DNA from: Phormidium willei BDU 130791
GTDB taxonomy: Bacteria; Cyanobacteriota; Cyanobacteriia; Cyanobacteriales; Geitlerinemataceae
DNA length: 52,941 nt
Assembly: GCA_001637315.1 (NCBI GenBank)
Contig: LSZA01000018.1
Span: 1 to 52,941, forward strand
Direction: 5' to 3'
Below, piece by piece: positions 26,449 to 35,744 of the stretch. Below the pieces are notes generated by a model. That model had not been told where the DNA came from, made no database searches, and saw nothing but the letters and a program-made list of their open reading frames with translations. Within the stretch, counting starts at the first letter, position 1. Each line of letters starts with the position of its first letter. The translations under genes and the position numbers were made by a program.

Positions 26449-27435
26449 TTAACCATAAAGATGGGCGACCCATTCGCCATAGCCATTGTACGGGAGGGTG
26501 GGAACCGTCTCCCAAGAGAACGATGGCCCCCGACTGACCAACCGTTCTTGAGCCTGAGACCAACGAGGATGAGGTTGACTGGGATTAACATTCGCCACAA
26601 AACCATATTCATTGGGAATGAGACTATTCCAGTAGGTAGCCGGCTGTTGCTCAACAAACTCAATTTTGACAATGGATTTGGCCCCCTTAAACCCATACTT
26701 CCAAGGCACAACCATACGAATCGGAGCGCCATTTTGTTTAGGGAGCGTTTCGCCATAGGCCCCGGTGGCAAAAAAGGCCAAATCATTGGCCATCTCTTCA
26801 ACGGTTAAGCCCTCGGTATAGGGCCAGGGTAAGGCGTTGGGCCGCCAACCGGGACCCGGAACCACCTCAGAATCATAGTAGGAACTGAAGCGAACAAACT
26901 TAGCACGGCTGAGAGGTTCAACATCCTCCAAGAGTAAGCGCATCGGGAAACCGGCCCAAGGGACCACCATGGACCAAGCCTCCACACAGCGGAAGCGATA
27001 AATGCGTTCTTCCGTGGGAAACTTGCGTTTTAAGTCATCAATATCGTAAGTTTTGGGAGATTTGACCAATCCGCCCACCTCAACGTTCCAGTTTTCCGTG
27101 GGTAGGGCCTGGGCCGCTTGCCAAATAGATTTGCTGCCCCCAAACTCGTAGAAGTTGTTGTACTCGGCGGTGAGTTGTCTAGGTGTGACTTGGCGATCGC
27201 TCAACTCGGCGGCCGTAAACTGAGGATTGGTGGCTAGATTCGGCAACGGCTCAGTTCCGGCCAGGGCGTCGAGATCCGAGTTAGACGAACGCCCGCAGCC
27301 AGTTAAGCCGAGGGTACTCAGCCCGACACCGGCGGCGAGACTCCGCTTGAGAAAACGACGACGATTCCAAAAGACCGTTTCAGAACTAACAGAGGCTTCA
27401 GAATGAGTCCAGGGTTTGGGAAGATGAATCAACAC
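26449..27435 (-). CDS. msrP: Protein-methionine-sulfoxide reductase catalytic subunit MsrP (YedY)
   Basis: This 328-residue molybdopterin enzyme reduces methionine sulfoxide in exported proteins. A twin-arginine signal is clear: NRRRFLKRSLAAGVGLSTLG at residues 24-43. It is followed by LTGCG, which also fits a lipobox, so the mature enzyme may be a Tat-exported lipoprotein. The molybdenum-ligand cysteine lies in RFRCVEAWSM (Cys150). Other family blocks are PWAGFPMRLLLEDVEP and KQNGAPIRMVVPWKYGFKGA. The start is a GTG at 27435. No msrQ lies beside it; instead a DUF4079 gene is divergent, 82 bp away. Confidence 0.95.
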   Translation of the reverse strand: MLIHLPKPWTHSEASVSSETVFWNRRRFLKRSLAAGVGLSTLGLTGCGRSSNSDLDALAGTEPLPNLATNPQFTAAELSDRQVTPRQLTAEYNNFYEFGGSKSIWQAAQALPTENWNVEVGGLVKSPKTYDIDDLKRKFPTEERIYRFRCVEAWSMVVPWAGFPMRLLLEDVEPLSRAKFVRFSSYYDSEVVPGPGWRPNALPWPYTEGLTVEEMANDLAFFATGAYGETLPKQNGAPIRMVVPWKYGFKGAKSIVKIEFVEQQPATYWNSLIPNEYGFVANVNPSQPHPRWSQAQERLVSRGPSFSWETVPTLPYNGYGEWVAHLYG

Positions 27436-27517
27436 GTTGTAATAGGAAACAGAGAAGACTTAACGGGACAGGGCTGACTGCTCTACAATTATCGGGGAAC
27501 ACTTGGAGAACACCTCA

Positions 27518-28030
27518 ATGATACCCTTTGACATGACGTTGGCCAGCGCCCTAGGAGAACAGGTCAGTGACCTTCTCGAACCCATCGCCGCCCAGTTTCG
27601 CAGTTTGAATATCCCGGCTCCCATTACCCACTGGGGACATCCGGTGATGATGGGGATTGTGGCCGTCGCCATGGGTGGGGCCACCGCCCTCACGGGCTGG
27701 AAAGGACGGTTAGCTGAAGATAAGGACGAGTCACAGAAAAATCGCTCGGCTCATAGCAAGATTGCCAAGTTTATGGCATTTTTCATGATGTTGGGCTACA
27801 CCGGTGGGGTTCTCTCTCTGGTCATGCAGCAGCAACCCATTCTCGAAAGCCCTCACTTTTGGACCGGTTCGATGGTTGTGGCCCTATTGGTATTGCAGAG
27901 TCTTACCTCGTTTAAAGGATTTTGGGGAACGGCCAATTTACGGCTGGTTCATGCTTATATTGGCAGCAGCTTGATGGTGCTGTTGGTGGTTCACGCCATT
28001 TTAGGGATTCGTCTGGGCCTATCTATTTAG
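27518..28030 (+). CDS. DUF4079 four-helix membrane protein
   Basis: The 170-residue protein has four predicted membrane helices: WGHPVMMGIVAVAMGGATAL, AKFMAFFMMLGYTGGVLSLV, FWTGSMVVALLVLQSLTSF and AYIGSSLMVLLVVHAILGI. Histidines sit at or in the helix ends (His38, 41, 79, 113, 145 and 159), a layout like b-type cytochromes of the b561/ferric-reductase kind. The ATG at 27518 is chosen because GGAG lies 9 bp upstream; a TTG at 27503 is less likely. It shares an 82-bp divergent promoter region with msrP, which suggests that it works with it, but this is an inference. Confidence 0.85.
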   Translation: MIPFDMTLASALGEQVSDLLEPIAAQFRSLNIPAPITHWGHPVMMGIVAVAMGGATALTGWKGRLAEDKDESQKNRSAHSKIAKFMAFFMMLGYTGGVLSLVMQQQPILESPHFWTGSMVVALLVLQSLTSFKGFWGTANLRLVHAYIGSSLMVLLVVHAILGIRLGLSI

Positions 28031-28081
28031 CCATCCCCGGCTTAGACATCCCCGGCAACAAGTCGACGTTACAGGAGTCGA

Positions 28082-30322
28082 GTGCATCGAACCGCAAGTT
28101 TGATTGTTTGTTTAGCCTATCTCCTCGGAATCTCTCTGGCGAGAGTTCCGGGGATTGCCTATTTCTGGCTGCTGGCGGCGGGCGTGTCAGCCCTGGCCAT
28201 GCCCCGACTGTGGCGTAAAGGTCCCCGAGGTGGGGTTTGGTTCGGGGCGGGCCTGGTGGGCTTTTTGGGGACGGTGTATCTGCAAGCGGTGATTCCACGA
28301 CCGGCGGCTAATGATGTGGCCCGCTATGCCAATCAGGAGGTGACGGTGGCGGGGGTGGTGGTAGACCAACCGACCTTGAATCGCAATCAGCGACTGCGGT
28401 TTCGTTTTGAGGCGCAGACGCTTCTCTCTCAGGAGTCTCAAGAGTCTGAGGAACTGGCCCAGGAGCCGGTGTCGGTCTCTGGGACGCTCTATGTGACGGT
28501 TGACCCGCAGCTAGGCCAGGCGTTACATCCTGGATTGGCGGTGCGGTTGAGCGGTTGGCTTTATGAACCGTCAGCGCCGCAAAATCCGACGGGATTCAAC
28601 TTTCAGGACTATTTGGCGCGACAAGGCATTTTTGCGGGATTACGGGCGGAGACAGTCCATTTTCAGGGCGCTAAGGAGACATCTGGCTGGGGGTGGTGGC
28701 AGTTGCGCGATCGCATCGTTGCCAGTCATCGTCAGGGGTTGGGGGAGTTCCGAGGCTCTCTGGTGAGTGCGATGGTGTTGGGGCGACAGGCGGTGAGTTT
28801 GCCCCATGAGCTACGCGATCGCTTCATTGATGTTGGCCTTGCCCATGCGTTGGCGGCGTCGGGGTTTCATGTGTCGCTGATTTTGGGGACGGTGTTGGGG
28901 TTGGGGAAACGCTGGGGCGATCGCCGTACCGTCTTCGTCGCCACTGGGGTGCTTCTGTTCTATGTGGGGTTAGTGGGTTGGCAGCCGTCGGTGTTACGGG
29001 CGGCGTTGATGGGGTTTGCGGGCCTGTTGGGGTTAGCCTTGGAACGGCGAGTTAATCCTCTGGGAGCGTTGTTGTTGGCGGCGGTGATTTTGCTGTTACT
29101 GAATCCTCTCTGGATTGAGGATTTGGGCTTTCAGTTGAGTTTTTTGGCCACGTTGGGGTTAGTGGTGACGGTTCCGGGGTTGGTGAAGGCGATGGATTGG
29201 TGTCCGCCGGGATTGTCGCCATTATTGGCGGTTCCGGTGGCGGCGATGCTTTGGACGTTACCGTTGCAATTGGCGGTGTTTGGGCAAATGCCCACCTATA
29301 GCATTTTGGCGAATCTGGTGGCGACGCCGTTTTTGGTGGTGGTGACGTTAGGGGGGTTTGTGAGTGCGATCGCGGCTCTGATGTCGCCGGAGTTAGGGCA
29401 GCTATTCGCTTGGAGTTTAGACTATCCTGTTCGCGGGTTGTTGGCGATCGTGACCTGGATTTCCCAACGGCCTCAGGGGGCGATCGTGGTACAACCGTTG
29501 CAACTGTGGCAGGTTCTCGGGTTATATGCTCTGATTGGTGGGGGTTGGCTGGTGCAGCAACAACGATATTCTCGTCGCCATTGGTTCTATGGGGTGGGAG
29601 TTGTGATGGCGTTGCTAATTCTGTTGCTTCCCGGGAGTTTGGCGAAGGCGAATCTGTTGCGCGTGACGGTGTTTGCGACGACTGGGGAACCGGCGATCGC
29701 TCTGCAACAGGGTTGGAATACAACGCTGATCTATGGTGGGGATCCTCAGGTGACTCGCTATGGGGTGTTACCGTTTTTGCAACAGGAGGGGGTGAATCGC
29801 TTGGAGGCGGCCATCGCCACGTCTTCGGCGGGGGAAGGTTGGGATTTACTGTTGGCGGAGGCGACTCCGCGATCGCTCTATCGTCTCTCGGAAGTGGGGC
29901 TATTTGGCGACAATGGTGGAACCTTCCTCGCTCCGGGAACGGAACTGATGCAACAGTCGATACAGATTACAAGCCAGTCTAATCGCCCGCCTATTGTACG
30001 GTTACAGGTGGGCGATCGCACTTGGCTGGTGGTTGGTCATCTCTCGCCGGATCAGCAACGGGATCTCTTGCAACGCCATCGTTTCACGGCGGTGGATTAT
30101 TTAGTCTTTTTCGGCCGCCGCTTTGAGGAGGCCTTTCTCACGGAGATCCACCCTACTGTGATTCTAATGCCGTCGGCGATCGCCGCCGAAGCGGCCGAGC
30201 CGGTCACCGATTTAGGCGCGAGGTTACTCTATCTCGACGAGGTGGGGGCGATTCAATGGACACCGGAAACGGGCCTACAAGGGGTATTGGAAACCACGCC
30301 GTCAAGACGAGATCTGTCCTAA
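28082..30322 (+). CDS. comEC: ComEC/Rec2 DNA-uptake channel protein
   Basis: The 746-residue protein has the ComEC architecture. An N-terminal DUF4131/OB-like part has VTVAGVVVDQPTLNRNQRLR and NPTGFNFQDYLARQGIFAGL. A competence membrane domain follows with about ten helices (LVSAMVLGRQAVSLPHELRD, GLAHALAASGFHVSLILGTV). A C-terminal metallo-beta-lactamase-like domain closes the protein (VLPFLQQEGVNRLEAAIATS). That last domain lacks the HxHxDH metal motif, so it is probably not a nuclease. The start is a GTG at 28082. The last 4 bp overlap the convergent old-yellow-enzyme gene. Confidence 0.93.
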   Translation: MHRTASLIVCLAYLLGISLARVPGIAYFWLLAAGVSALAMPRLWRKGPRGGVWFGAGLVGFLGTVYLQAVIPRPAANDVARYANQEVTVAGVVVDQPTLNRNQRLRFRFEAQTLLSQESQESEELAQEPVSVSGTLYVTVDPQLGQALHPGLAVRLSGWLYEPSAPQNPTGFNFQDYLARQGIFAGLRAETVHFQGAKETSGWGWWQLRDRIVASHRQGLGEFRGSLVSAMVLGRQAVSLPHELRDRFIDVGLAHALAASGFHVSLILGTVLGLGKRWGDRRTVFVATGVLLFYVGLVGWQPSVLRAALMGFAGLLGLALERRVNPLGALLLAAVILLLLNPLWIEDLGFQLSFLATLGLVVTVPGLVKAMDWCPPGLSPLLAVPVAAMLWTLPLQLAVFGQMPTYSILANLVATPFLVVVTLGGFVSAIAALMSPELGQLFAWSLDYPVRGLLAIVTWISQRPQGAIVVQPLQLWQVLGLYALIGGGWLVQQQRYSRRHWFYGVGVVMALLILLLPGSLAKANLLRVTVFATTGEPAIALQQGWNTTLIYGGDPQVTRYGVLPFLQQEGVNRLEAAIATSSAGEGWDLLLAEATPRSLYRLSEVGLFGDNGGTFLAPGTELMQQSIQITSQSNRPPIVRLQVGDRTWLVVGHLSPDQQRDLLQRHRFTAVDYLVFFGRRFEEAFLTEIHPTVILMPSAIAAEAAEPVTDLGARLLYLDEVGAIQWTPETGLQGVLETTPSRRDLS

Positions 30323-31410
30323 CCCGCTTGATAGGTGGGAAAATCGGTGTAGCCTTTAGCGTCAAAGGAATACCAGACTGACATATCATCACTGGGGGCG
30401 AGGGGCCAACCGTTGGCGAAGCGTTCGACTAAATCGGGGTTACTGATAAAGGGTCGTCCGAAGGCAATACAGTCGGCCGCTCCGTTGGCGATCGCCGTTT
30501 TAGCGGTCTCCTGATTATAGCCACAATTACCCATCAAAGGTCCGTCAAATACGGCACGAAACTCTGACAAAGTCATGGGATCACCAAGGTTATGGAAGCC
30601 AAATTCTAAGCCATCGACAACTTGCAAATAGGCAAGATTTTGAGAATTAAGCTGTTGAGCGACATAGAGAAAGGTTTCTCGGTAATCAGCAGACCCCATA
30701 TCATTAAAGTTGCCGTTGGGAGAGATTTTGACACCAACGCGATCGCTCGGATAAACACTCGTGACAGCTTCTAAAATTTGTTCGAGAAAGCGATAGCGAT
30801 TCTCTAAACTCCCGCCATAGTCATCCTGTCGCTGATTGGTTTTTGATTGTAAAAATTGGTCAATGAGATAGCCATTGGCACAGTGAACTTCCACGCCATC
30901 AAATCCCGCGTCTTGAGCATAGACAGCCGCTTGACGATAATCATTAACAATTGCCGGAATTTCTGCGGTGTCTAGGGCGCGAGGGGTTTCATAGTCTTTT
31001 TTGCCGTTGGGCGTATGAATGCTATCCCCGGAAATTGGGATGGCTGAGGGAGCCACGGGTAAGCCAATTTCGGGGTGAAAATCACTATGGGAGGCACGTC
31101 CACAATGCCATAGTTGTAGGAAAATCGGTGTTCCTTGGTCATGAACGGCATTGACAACCTGTTTCCAGCCCTCGGCTTGTTCTGAGTTATAAATGCCTGG
31201 GGATTGTTGCCAACCAATTCCTTGAATCGAAACAACAGTGGCTTCGCTGAGAATCAACCCGGCGGAGGCTCGTTGACGATAGTATTGTGCCATTAAGGCG
31301 TTGGGAATTCGCTCAACTCCGGCACGCGATCGCGTCAACGATGCCATAATAACTCGGTTTTTTAAGGGTAATCCGTTGAGGTTGAATTCAGAGAGGAGTT
31401 TGTTTGACAT
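30319..31410 (-). CDS. Old yellow enzyme family alkene reductase
   Basis: This 363-residue FMN-dependent NAD(P)H ene-reductase has LKNRVIMASLTRSRAGVERI at the N-terminus and PIFLQLWHCGRASH at the FMN site. The substrate-binding His/Asn pair is in DGVEVHCANGYLIDQFL, followed by GGSLENRYRFLEQILEAV and CIAFGRPFISNPDLVERFAN. It resembles NemA/XenA-type enzymes that reduce unsaturated carbonyls or nitro compounds. A degenerate TTCCCTG-like tract runs up to its ATG, leaving no Shine-Dalgarno. Its stop overlaps the comEC stop by 4 bp. Confidence 0.93.
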   Translation of the reverse strand: MSNKLLSEFNLNGLPLKNRVIMASLTRSRAGVERIPNALMAQYYRQRASAGLILSEATVVSIQGIGWQQSPGIYNSEQAEGWKQVVNAVHDQGTPIFLQLWHCGRASHSDFHPEIGLPVAPSAIPISGDSIHTPNGKKDYETPRALDTAEIPAIVNDYRQAAVYAQDAGFDGVEVHCANGYLIDQFLQSKTNQRQDDYGGSLENRYRFLEQILEAVTSVYPSDRVGVKISPNGNFNDMGSADYRETFLYVAQQLNSQNLAYLQVVDGLEFGFHNLGDPMTLSEFRAVFDGPLMGNCGYNQETAKTAIANGAADCIAFGRPFISNPDLVERFANGWPLAPSDDMSVWYSFDAKGYTDFPTYQAG

Positions 31411-31446
31411 AGGGAAAAAGGGAATAGGGGACAGGGAATCGGGAAC
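31411..31446 (-). repeat. Degenerate TTCCCTG tract abutting the alkene-reductase start
   Basis: Read on the minus strand it is a pyrimidine-rich series of TTCCC units (TTCCCGATTCCCTGTCCCC, then TATTCCCTTTTTCCCT) ending at the ATG. It looks like a worn version of the arrays before gltX and the gene at 46251. Confidence 0.6.
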
Positions 31447-31491
31447 AACAACTTGGGGCTGTACCTTGGTCGTTGCTCGTTCTTTTCCGGC

Positions 31492-32280
31492 TTAACCTGA
31501 CTTTGTAGATGATTGTTGATTAACGATTAGCTGTTCAAACTGACTGAGGGAAATAACTGTAATACGTGGATCTTGCTCAGCTTGACGTCGCATCGACTCT
31601 GTATTATAGCCCCAGTTCGCCAAATAAAGCTGCACGGCACTTAAATCGTCGTGTTCAGCTACAGAATCAAGAGTATTGAGCCGATCTTCAACAAAAATAA
31701 TTTCTGAATATGGAGTTTCAGTTAACAGGCGACGCAAGATTTCTTGTTTTTCAAGTTTGACCTCTTTCCCAAATAACTGATTCCGCTGCAACTCAATGCC
31801 TTGTTCTGCCAGAAGTGCGCGCACAAACCGTCCTTCTTTAGTGGTAATAATGACCCAAGGGATGTCCGCCTGTTCCAAGTGATTTAACTGCTTAATGACC
31901 CCTGGATAAAAACGATGTAAACTCAGCCAGTTATCGATATTTTCACGAATCCAGTGATCTCGAACTCCATCGACGGCGTTGGCCAATTGAGTGCGATCGA
32001 GGTTTTCGGATTCTACCACTGTCTGACAGACCTGTCGCCAATCATTTAAGATCTCAGCTTCAGAGTAGCCCAATAGGCGCGATCGCAGCACGACCGGCAT
32101 TTCCCAACCCGTTTCAACAACAGGACGTAACCGATAAAAACTCTCGGCCAGATCCTCGGGGGGCGTAGTCTGACTCGGAGACCAAACCTGACAGTAGGCC
32201 CGCCAAGCGGTTTGGAAATATTCAATCAGTCCATTACATAAAACACCGTCAAAATCGAGAGCAAAAAGAGTTGATTTCAT
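31492..32280 (-). CDS. HAD-superfamily hydrolase
   Basis: The 262-residue protein begins KSTLFALDFDGVLCNGLIEY, the HAD motif I DxDGV. Motif II is in WVIITTKEGRFV, a lysine region in GKEVKLEKQEILRRLL, and motif IV is IIFVEDRLNTL. A cap of about 100 residues lies between motifs I and II (C1 type). Such cyanobacterial proteins are phosphatases of unknown substrate. It is 81 bp upstream of the alkene reductase on the same strand. Confidence 0.88.
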   Translation of the reverse strand: MKSTLFALDFDGVLCNGLIEYFQTAWRAYCQVWSPSQTTPPEDLAESFYRLRPVVETGWEMPVVLRSRLLGYSEAEILNDWRQVCQTVVESENLDRTQLANAVDGVRDHWIRENIDNWLSLHRFYPGVIKQLNHLEQADIPWVIITTKEGRFVRALLAEQGIELQRNQLFGKEVKLEKQEILRRLLTETPYSEIIFVEDRLNTLDSVAEHDDLSAVQLYLANWGYNTESMRRQAEQDPRITVISLSQFEQLIVNQQSSTKSG

Positions 32281-32540
32281 CGCAGAGTCGAGTAGATTGA
32301 GCCAATGGGCAGGATTTTAGCACCCTCGCTCCCCTTACCGTAAATTGCTATAAAAACGAGAACGAGTCCTCCCGTCCAGGATTCCGAGAGAGGTCACGAG
32401 ATTCTACGAGGCCGACATCTCAATCTGGGGAGACGCAATCGGTTCCTTAACCTAAACCAAAAAAAGAAGACAGTTGCGGGTTAATCAGAGACAATAGAAA
32501 ATAGACCCGGACTCGCCAACCCGTCCCAGCGCGCATCATC

Positions 32541-34664
32541 ATGATCTTCTGCCTCAATCCCAACTGCTCGCAGCCCCGAAATACAGACGATGCCAGTCAC
32601 TGTGTGACCTGTGGTTCCCGCCTCAAACTGCGAGGACGGTATCGCCCTACCAAACCATTAGCCAGGGGAGGATTTGGCAGAACCTACATTGCCGTCGATG
32701 AAGACCGTCTCAATACCTTCTGTGTCATTAAACAACTACTGCCCCAAGACGACGGCAGCGAGGTCACAGAAGGCAGCTATGACAAGACCATCTCCTTGTT
32801 CTATCAAGAAGCAACCCAACTGTCAAAGCTCGGGGAACATCCTCATATTCCGACCTTGTTTGCCTTTTTTGAAGAAGAGGGACGGTTGTATCTGGTGCAA
32901 GAATACGTCGATGGACAAACCCTGTGGCATGAGATGGAGCGGACGGGAGCGTTTGAGGAAGCCAAAATTCGTGAGATTTTGGTGCAACTGTTACCCGTGT
33001 TACGGTATGTGCATCAAAATAACGTAGTCCATCGTGATATCACACCGGTGAATATTTTACGGCGCAATCGTGATGGCAAACTGATGTTGATTGACTTTGG
33101 TGTCTCGAAACAGTTAACCAAGACGGCGTTGGCAGAACCGGGGACGAAGGTTGGCACAATGGGCTATGCGCCCCTAGAACAGTTGCGTAGCGGTCAGGCC
33201 TATCCGGCGAGTGATATTTATAGTTTGGGGGTCACCTGTCTGCAACTGTTGACCAACACCCGTCCTGATGCTTTGTTTGATCCGATGAAAGGGTGGCGTT
33301 GGCGGGAGTATCTCAACGCCGATCAGATTTCAGTGAGTCCACGGTTGGGGGCGATTCTCGACAAGATGACTCAGGAACGACTGCGCGATCGCTATCAGTC
33401 CGTTGATGAGATTATTCGAGACTTTAAAACCCCCACCAGTAAACCTCAAACTGGCCGCCGTCGCCCAGCCAAACAGCGTAAAACCGCTGTGGCTCAAGGT
33501 CAACCCTATACTCCCCTATCCCGGCCCAACTCCCCTCCCCCAAATGCGTCACTACCGCCGACCCATCTCGATACTCCCCCCTCTCAGCAACCTCGTCGGT
33601 CGATGCCCCCTCCGCCTCCGAAACCGTCCTCGTTGACACCGGTTCCCTCGGGGCGGACGTTTCCTACCTCAAACAGTCGCTTTAAGGAAATTACGCCAAT
33701 TTCCCACCGGCCACCCTTACCGAAAACTCGCGGCTGGCATTGTGCTTACACGTTACCGGCGTTGACGTCGTTGGTCAGTTGTGTGGCGATTCATGAACTT
33801 AGCTATAAGCCACAATCCCTGTCGCCAAATCTGCGGACATCAGCCCTACCCTGGATTGTGGGGGGAGGGTTAGATAATACGGTCTTTGTCTGGAATTTGC
33901 AGACGGGCCAGCTTCAGTATGCTCTCGATCGCCATCGTCGTCCGGTGAATGCCGTGGCTATTAGCCCCGATGGCCAGGTGTTAGCCAGTGGGGGCGATGA
34001 TGCGACGGTTAAGTTATGGAATTTGCAATCCGGAGAACTCATTGAGAGTCTCGGGGGGCATTTGCGGGGGGTGACGTCGTTGGCGTTTTCAGCGGATGGG
34101 GCTTGTCTGATTAGTGGAAGTAAGGATCGCACCCTTCAAATTTGGACACCGGGCCAGAGTGAGACGACGGGGGTCTTGAAAACGCCCTCGGGCAGTATTA
34201 AGGCCATTGCCCTCTCGTCTGATAGCCGCTGGCTGGTGAGTGGTGGACTCGATAATAAGATTTATGTCTGGAGTTTGAGCGATCGCCGCTTAGTGCATAC
34301 GCTGACGGGCCATTTAGGGTCGGTGTTATCGGTGGCCATCTCGCCGGATAGTCAGTTTTTGGCCAGTGGCAGTAAGGATCGCACGATTAAGGTCTGGAAT
34401 CTCGTCTCAGGGACGGAAGTCTGTACTCTGGCGAATCATCTTTGGGATGTCAATGATGTGGCGTTTGGTCTCAATCAGGATATGTTGGTGTCAGCGAGCA
34501 GTGATAAGACTATCAAAATTTGGAGTATTCAGGGCCGCCGCGTTTGTGATACCCTCTCGGGACATATGGGAGCGGTGCATGGGATTGCGGTGGCTCGACG
34601 CAGCGGGGCGATCGTTTCGGGGAGTTGGGATAAAACCATCAAAATTTGGTGTTGGCACCAATAG
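32541..34664 (+). CDS. Serine/threonine protein kinase with N-terminal zinc ribbon and WD40 propeller
   Basis: The 707-residue protein starts with a four-Cys zinc ribbon (Cys4, 9, 21, 24). A Hanks-type kinase domain covers about residues 30-290: LARGGFGRTYIAVDE as the Gly loop, CVIKQLL with the ATP lysine, VVHRDITPVNIL as catalytic loop and LMLIDFGVSKQL as the DFG segment. A Pro/Ser-rich linker follows to about 395. The C-terminal 280 residues hold about seven WD40 repeats (GHLRGVTSLAFSADG, SGSKDRTLQIW and similar). This kinase-WD40 layout is common in filamentous cyanobacteria. Targets are unknown. Confidence 0.93.
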   Translation: MIFCLNPNCSQPRNTDDASHCVTCGSRLKLRGRYRPTKPLARGGFGRTYIAVDEDRLNTFCVIKQLLPQDDGSEVTEGSYDKTISLFYQEATQLSKLGEHPHIPTLFAFFEEEGRLYLVQEYVDGQTLWHEMERTGAFEEAKIREILVQLLPVLRYVHQNNVVHRDITPVNILRRNRDGKLMLIDFGVSKQLTKTALAEPGTKVGTMGYAPLEQLRSGQAYPASDIYSLGVTCLQLLTNTRPDALFDPMKGWRWREYLNADQISVSPRLGAILDKMTQERLRDRYQSVDEIIRDFKTPTSKPQTGRRRPAKQRKTAVAQGQPYTPLSRPNSPPPNASLPPTHLDTPPSQQPRRSMPPPPPKPSSLTPVPSGRTFPTSNSRFKEITPISHRPPLPKTRGWHCAYTLPALTSLVSCVAIHELSYKPQSLSPNLRTSALPWIVGGGLDNTVFVWNLQTGQLQYALDRHRRPVNAVAISPDGQVLASGGDDATVKLWNLQSGELIESLGGHLRGVTSLAFSADGACLISGSKDRTLQIWTPGQSETTGVLKTPSGSIKAIALSSDSRWLVSGGLDNKIYVWSLSDRRLVHTLTGHLGSVLSVAISPDSQFLASGSKDRTIKVWNLVSGTEVCTLANHLWDVNDVAFGLNQDMLVSASSDKTIKIWSIQGRRVCDTLSGHMGAVHGIAVARRSGAIVSGSWDKTIKIWCWHQ

Positions 34665-34739
34665 GGGGCAACTCCCGCCAAATTCCGGAATTTGCTCCTA
34701 TTCTGGAGAGAGTAGTACAGACTCTCAGAGAAACTTGCC

Positions 34740-35738
34740 GTGTCTTCAAGTCAACCGACCATTCTCGTCACAGGCGGAGCTGGATATATTGGCTCCCATG
34801 CGGTTCTGGCCCTCAAAGCTGCCGGCTATTCGGTGGTCATCCTGGATAATTTGGTCTATGGCCACCGGGATTTAGTTGAAGAGGTGTTAGGGGTGGAGTT
34901 TATTCTCGGGGATACCTGCGATCGCCCTCTCCTCGATGATCTCTTTGCTCGTCATGACATCGCGGCTGTGATGCACTTTGCTGCCTATATCTTTGTGGGA
35001 GAGTCCGTCACCGACCCAGCTAAGTATTATCACAACAATGTGGTGGGAACCTTAACGCTCTTAGAAGCGATGCAGGCGGCGGGGGTCCAACATTTCGTCT
35101 TCTCGTCTACCTGTGCCACCTACGGGATTCCTCAGTTTATGCCTCTGACGGAAGACCATCCCCAGGTTCCCATCAATCCCTATGGCTTCACGAAGTTGAT
35201 GGTGGAACAGATTTTGGCGGATTTTGATACGGCCTATGGTCTGAAATCGGTCTGTTTCCGCTATTTCAATGCGGCGGGTGCCGATCCTCAGGGGCGATTA
35301 GGAGAAGATCATCATCCGGAAACCCACCTAATCCCCTTAGTGCTTCAGGCGGCGTTAGGGCAACGTCCGTCGATCGCCATCTTCGGGACGGACTACGATA
35401 CCCCCGACGGAACCTGTGTTCGCGATTACATCCATGTTTGCGACTTGGCACAGGCCCATGTTTTGGGATTGCAATACTTAATGGATGGAGGAGATTCTCA
35501 GGCGTTTAACTTGGGAAATGGCAATGGCTTCTCGGTTAAAGATGTCATCGATGTGGCGACTGAGGTGACCGGCCGCAAGATTCCGGTTCAGATTGCCGAT
35601 CGCCGGGCTGGAGACTCCCCCATTTTAGTCGGAAGTAGTCAGAAGGCTCGTGAGCGTTTGGGCTGGATTCCTGAGTATCCAGAGTTGCGCGATATTGTCA
35701 GTCACGCTTGGCAATGGCATCAGAAGCGTCATGGTTAG
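34740..35738 (+). CDS. galE: UDP-glucose 4-epimerase
   Basis: This 332-residue short-chain dehydrogenase interconverts UDP-glucose and UDP-galactose. It has the NAD-binding TILVTGGAGYIGSHAVLALK, the family motif VMHFAAYIFVGESVTDPAKY, the catalytic Ser/Thr in FSSTCATYG and the YxxxK pair in NPYGFTKLMVEQ. FRYFNAAGADPQGRLGEDH and DGTCVRDYIHVCDLAQAHV complete the GalE pattern. The start is a GTG at 34740. It follows the kinase gene by 75 bp. The product would supply galactose for cell-surface glycans. Confidence 0.95.
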   Translation: MSSSQPTILVTGGAGYIGSHAVLALKAAGYSVVILDNLVYGHRDLVEEVLGVEFILGDTCDRPLLDDLFARHDIAAVMHFAAYIFVGESVTDPAKYYHNNVVGTLTLLEAMQAAGVQHFVFSSTCATYGIPQFMPLTEDHPQVPINPYGFTKLMVEQILADFDTAYGLKSVCFRYFNAAGADPQGRLGEDHHPETHLIPLVLQAALGQRPSIAIFGTDYDTPDGTCVRDYIHVCDLAQAHVLGLQYLMDGGDSQAFNLGNGNGFSVKDVIDVATEVTGRKIPVQIADRRAGDSPILVGSSQKARERLGWIPEYPELRDIVSHAWQWHQKRHG

Positions 35739-35744
35739 AACTTC

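Noticed and set aside
29052-29723. Minus-strand open frame of 223 codons within comEC
   Set aside because: It is antisense to the membrane domain of comEC and rich in Pro/Ser/Thr from complementary codons; it is not a plausible protein.
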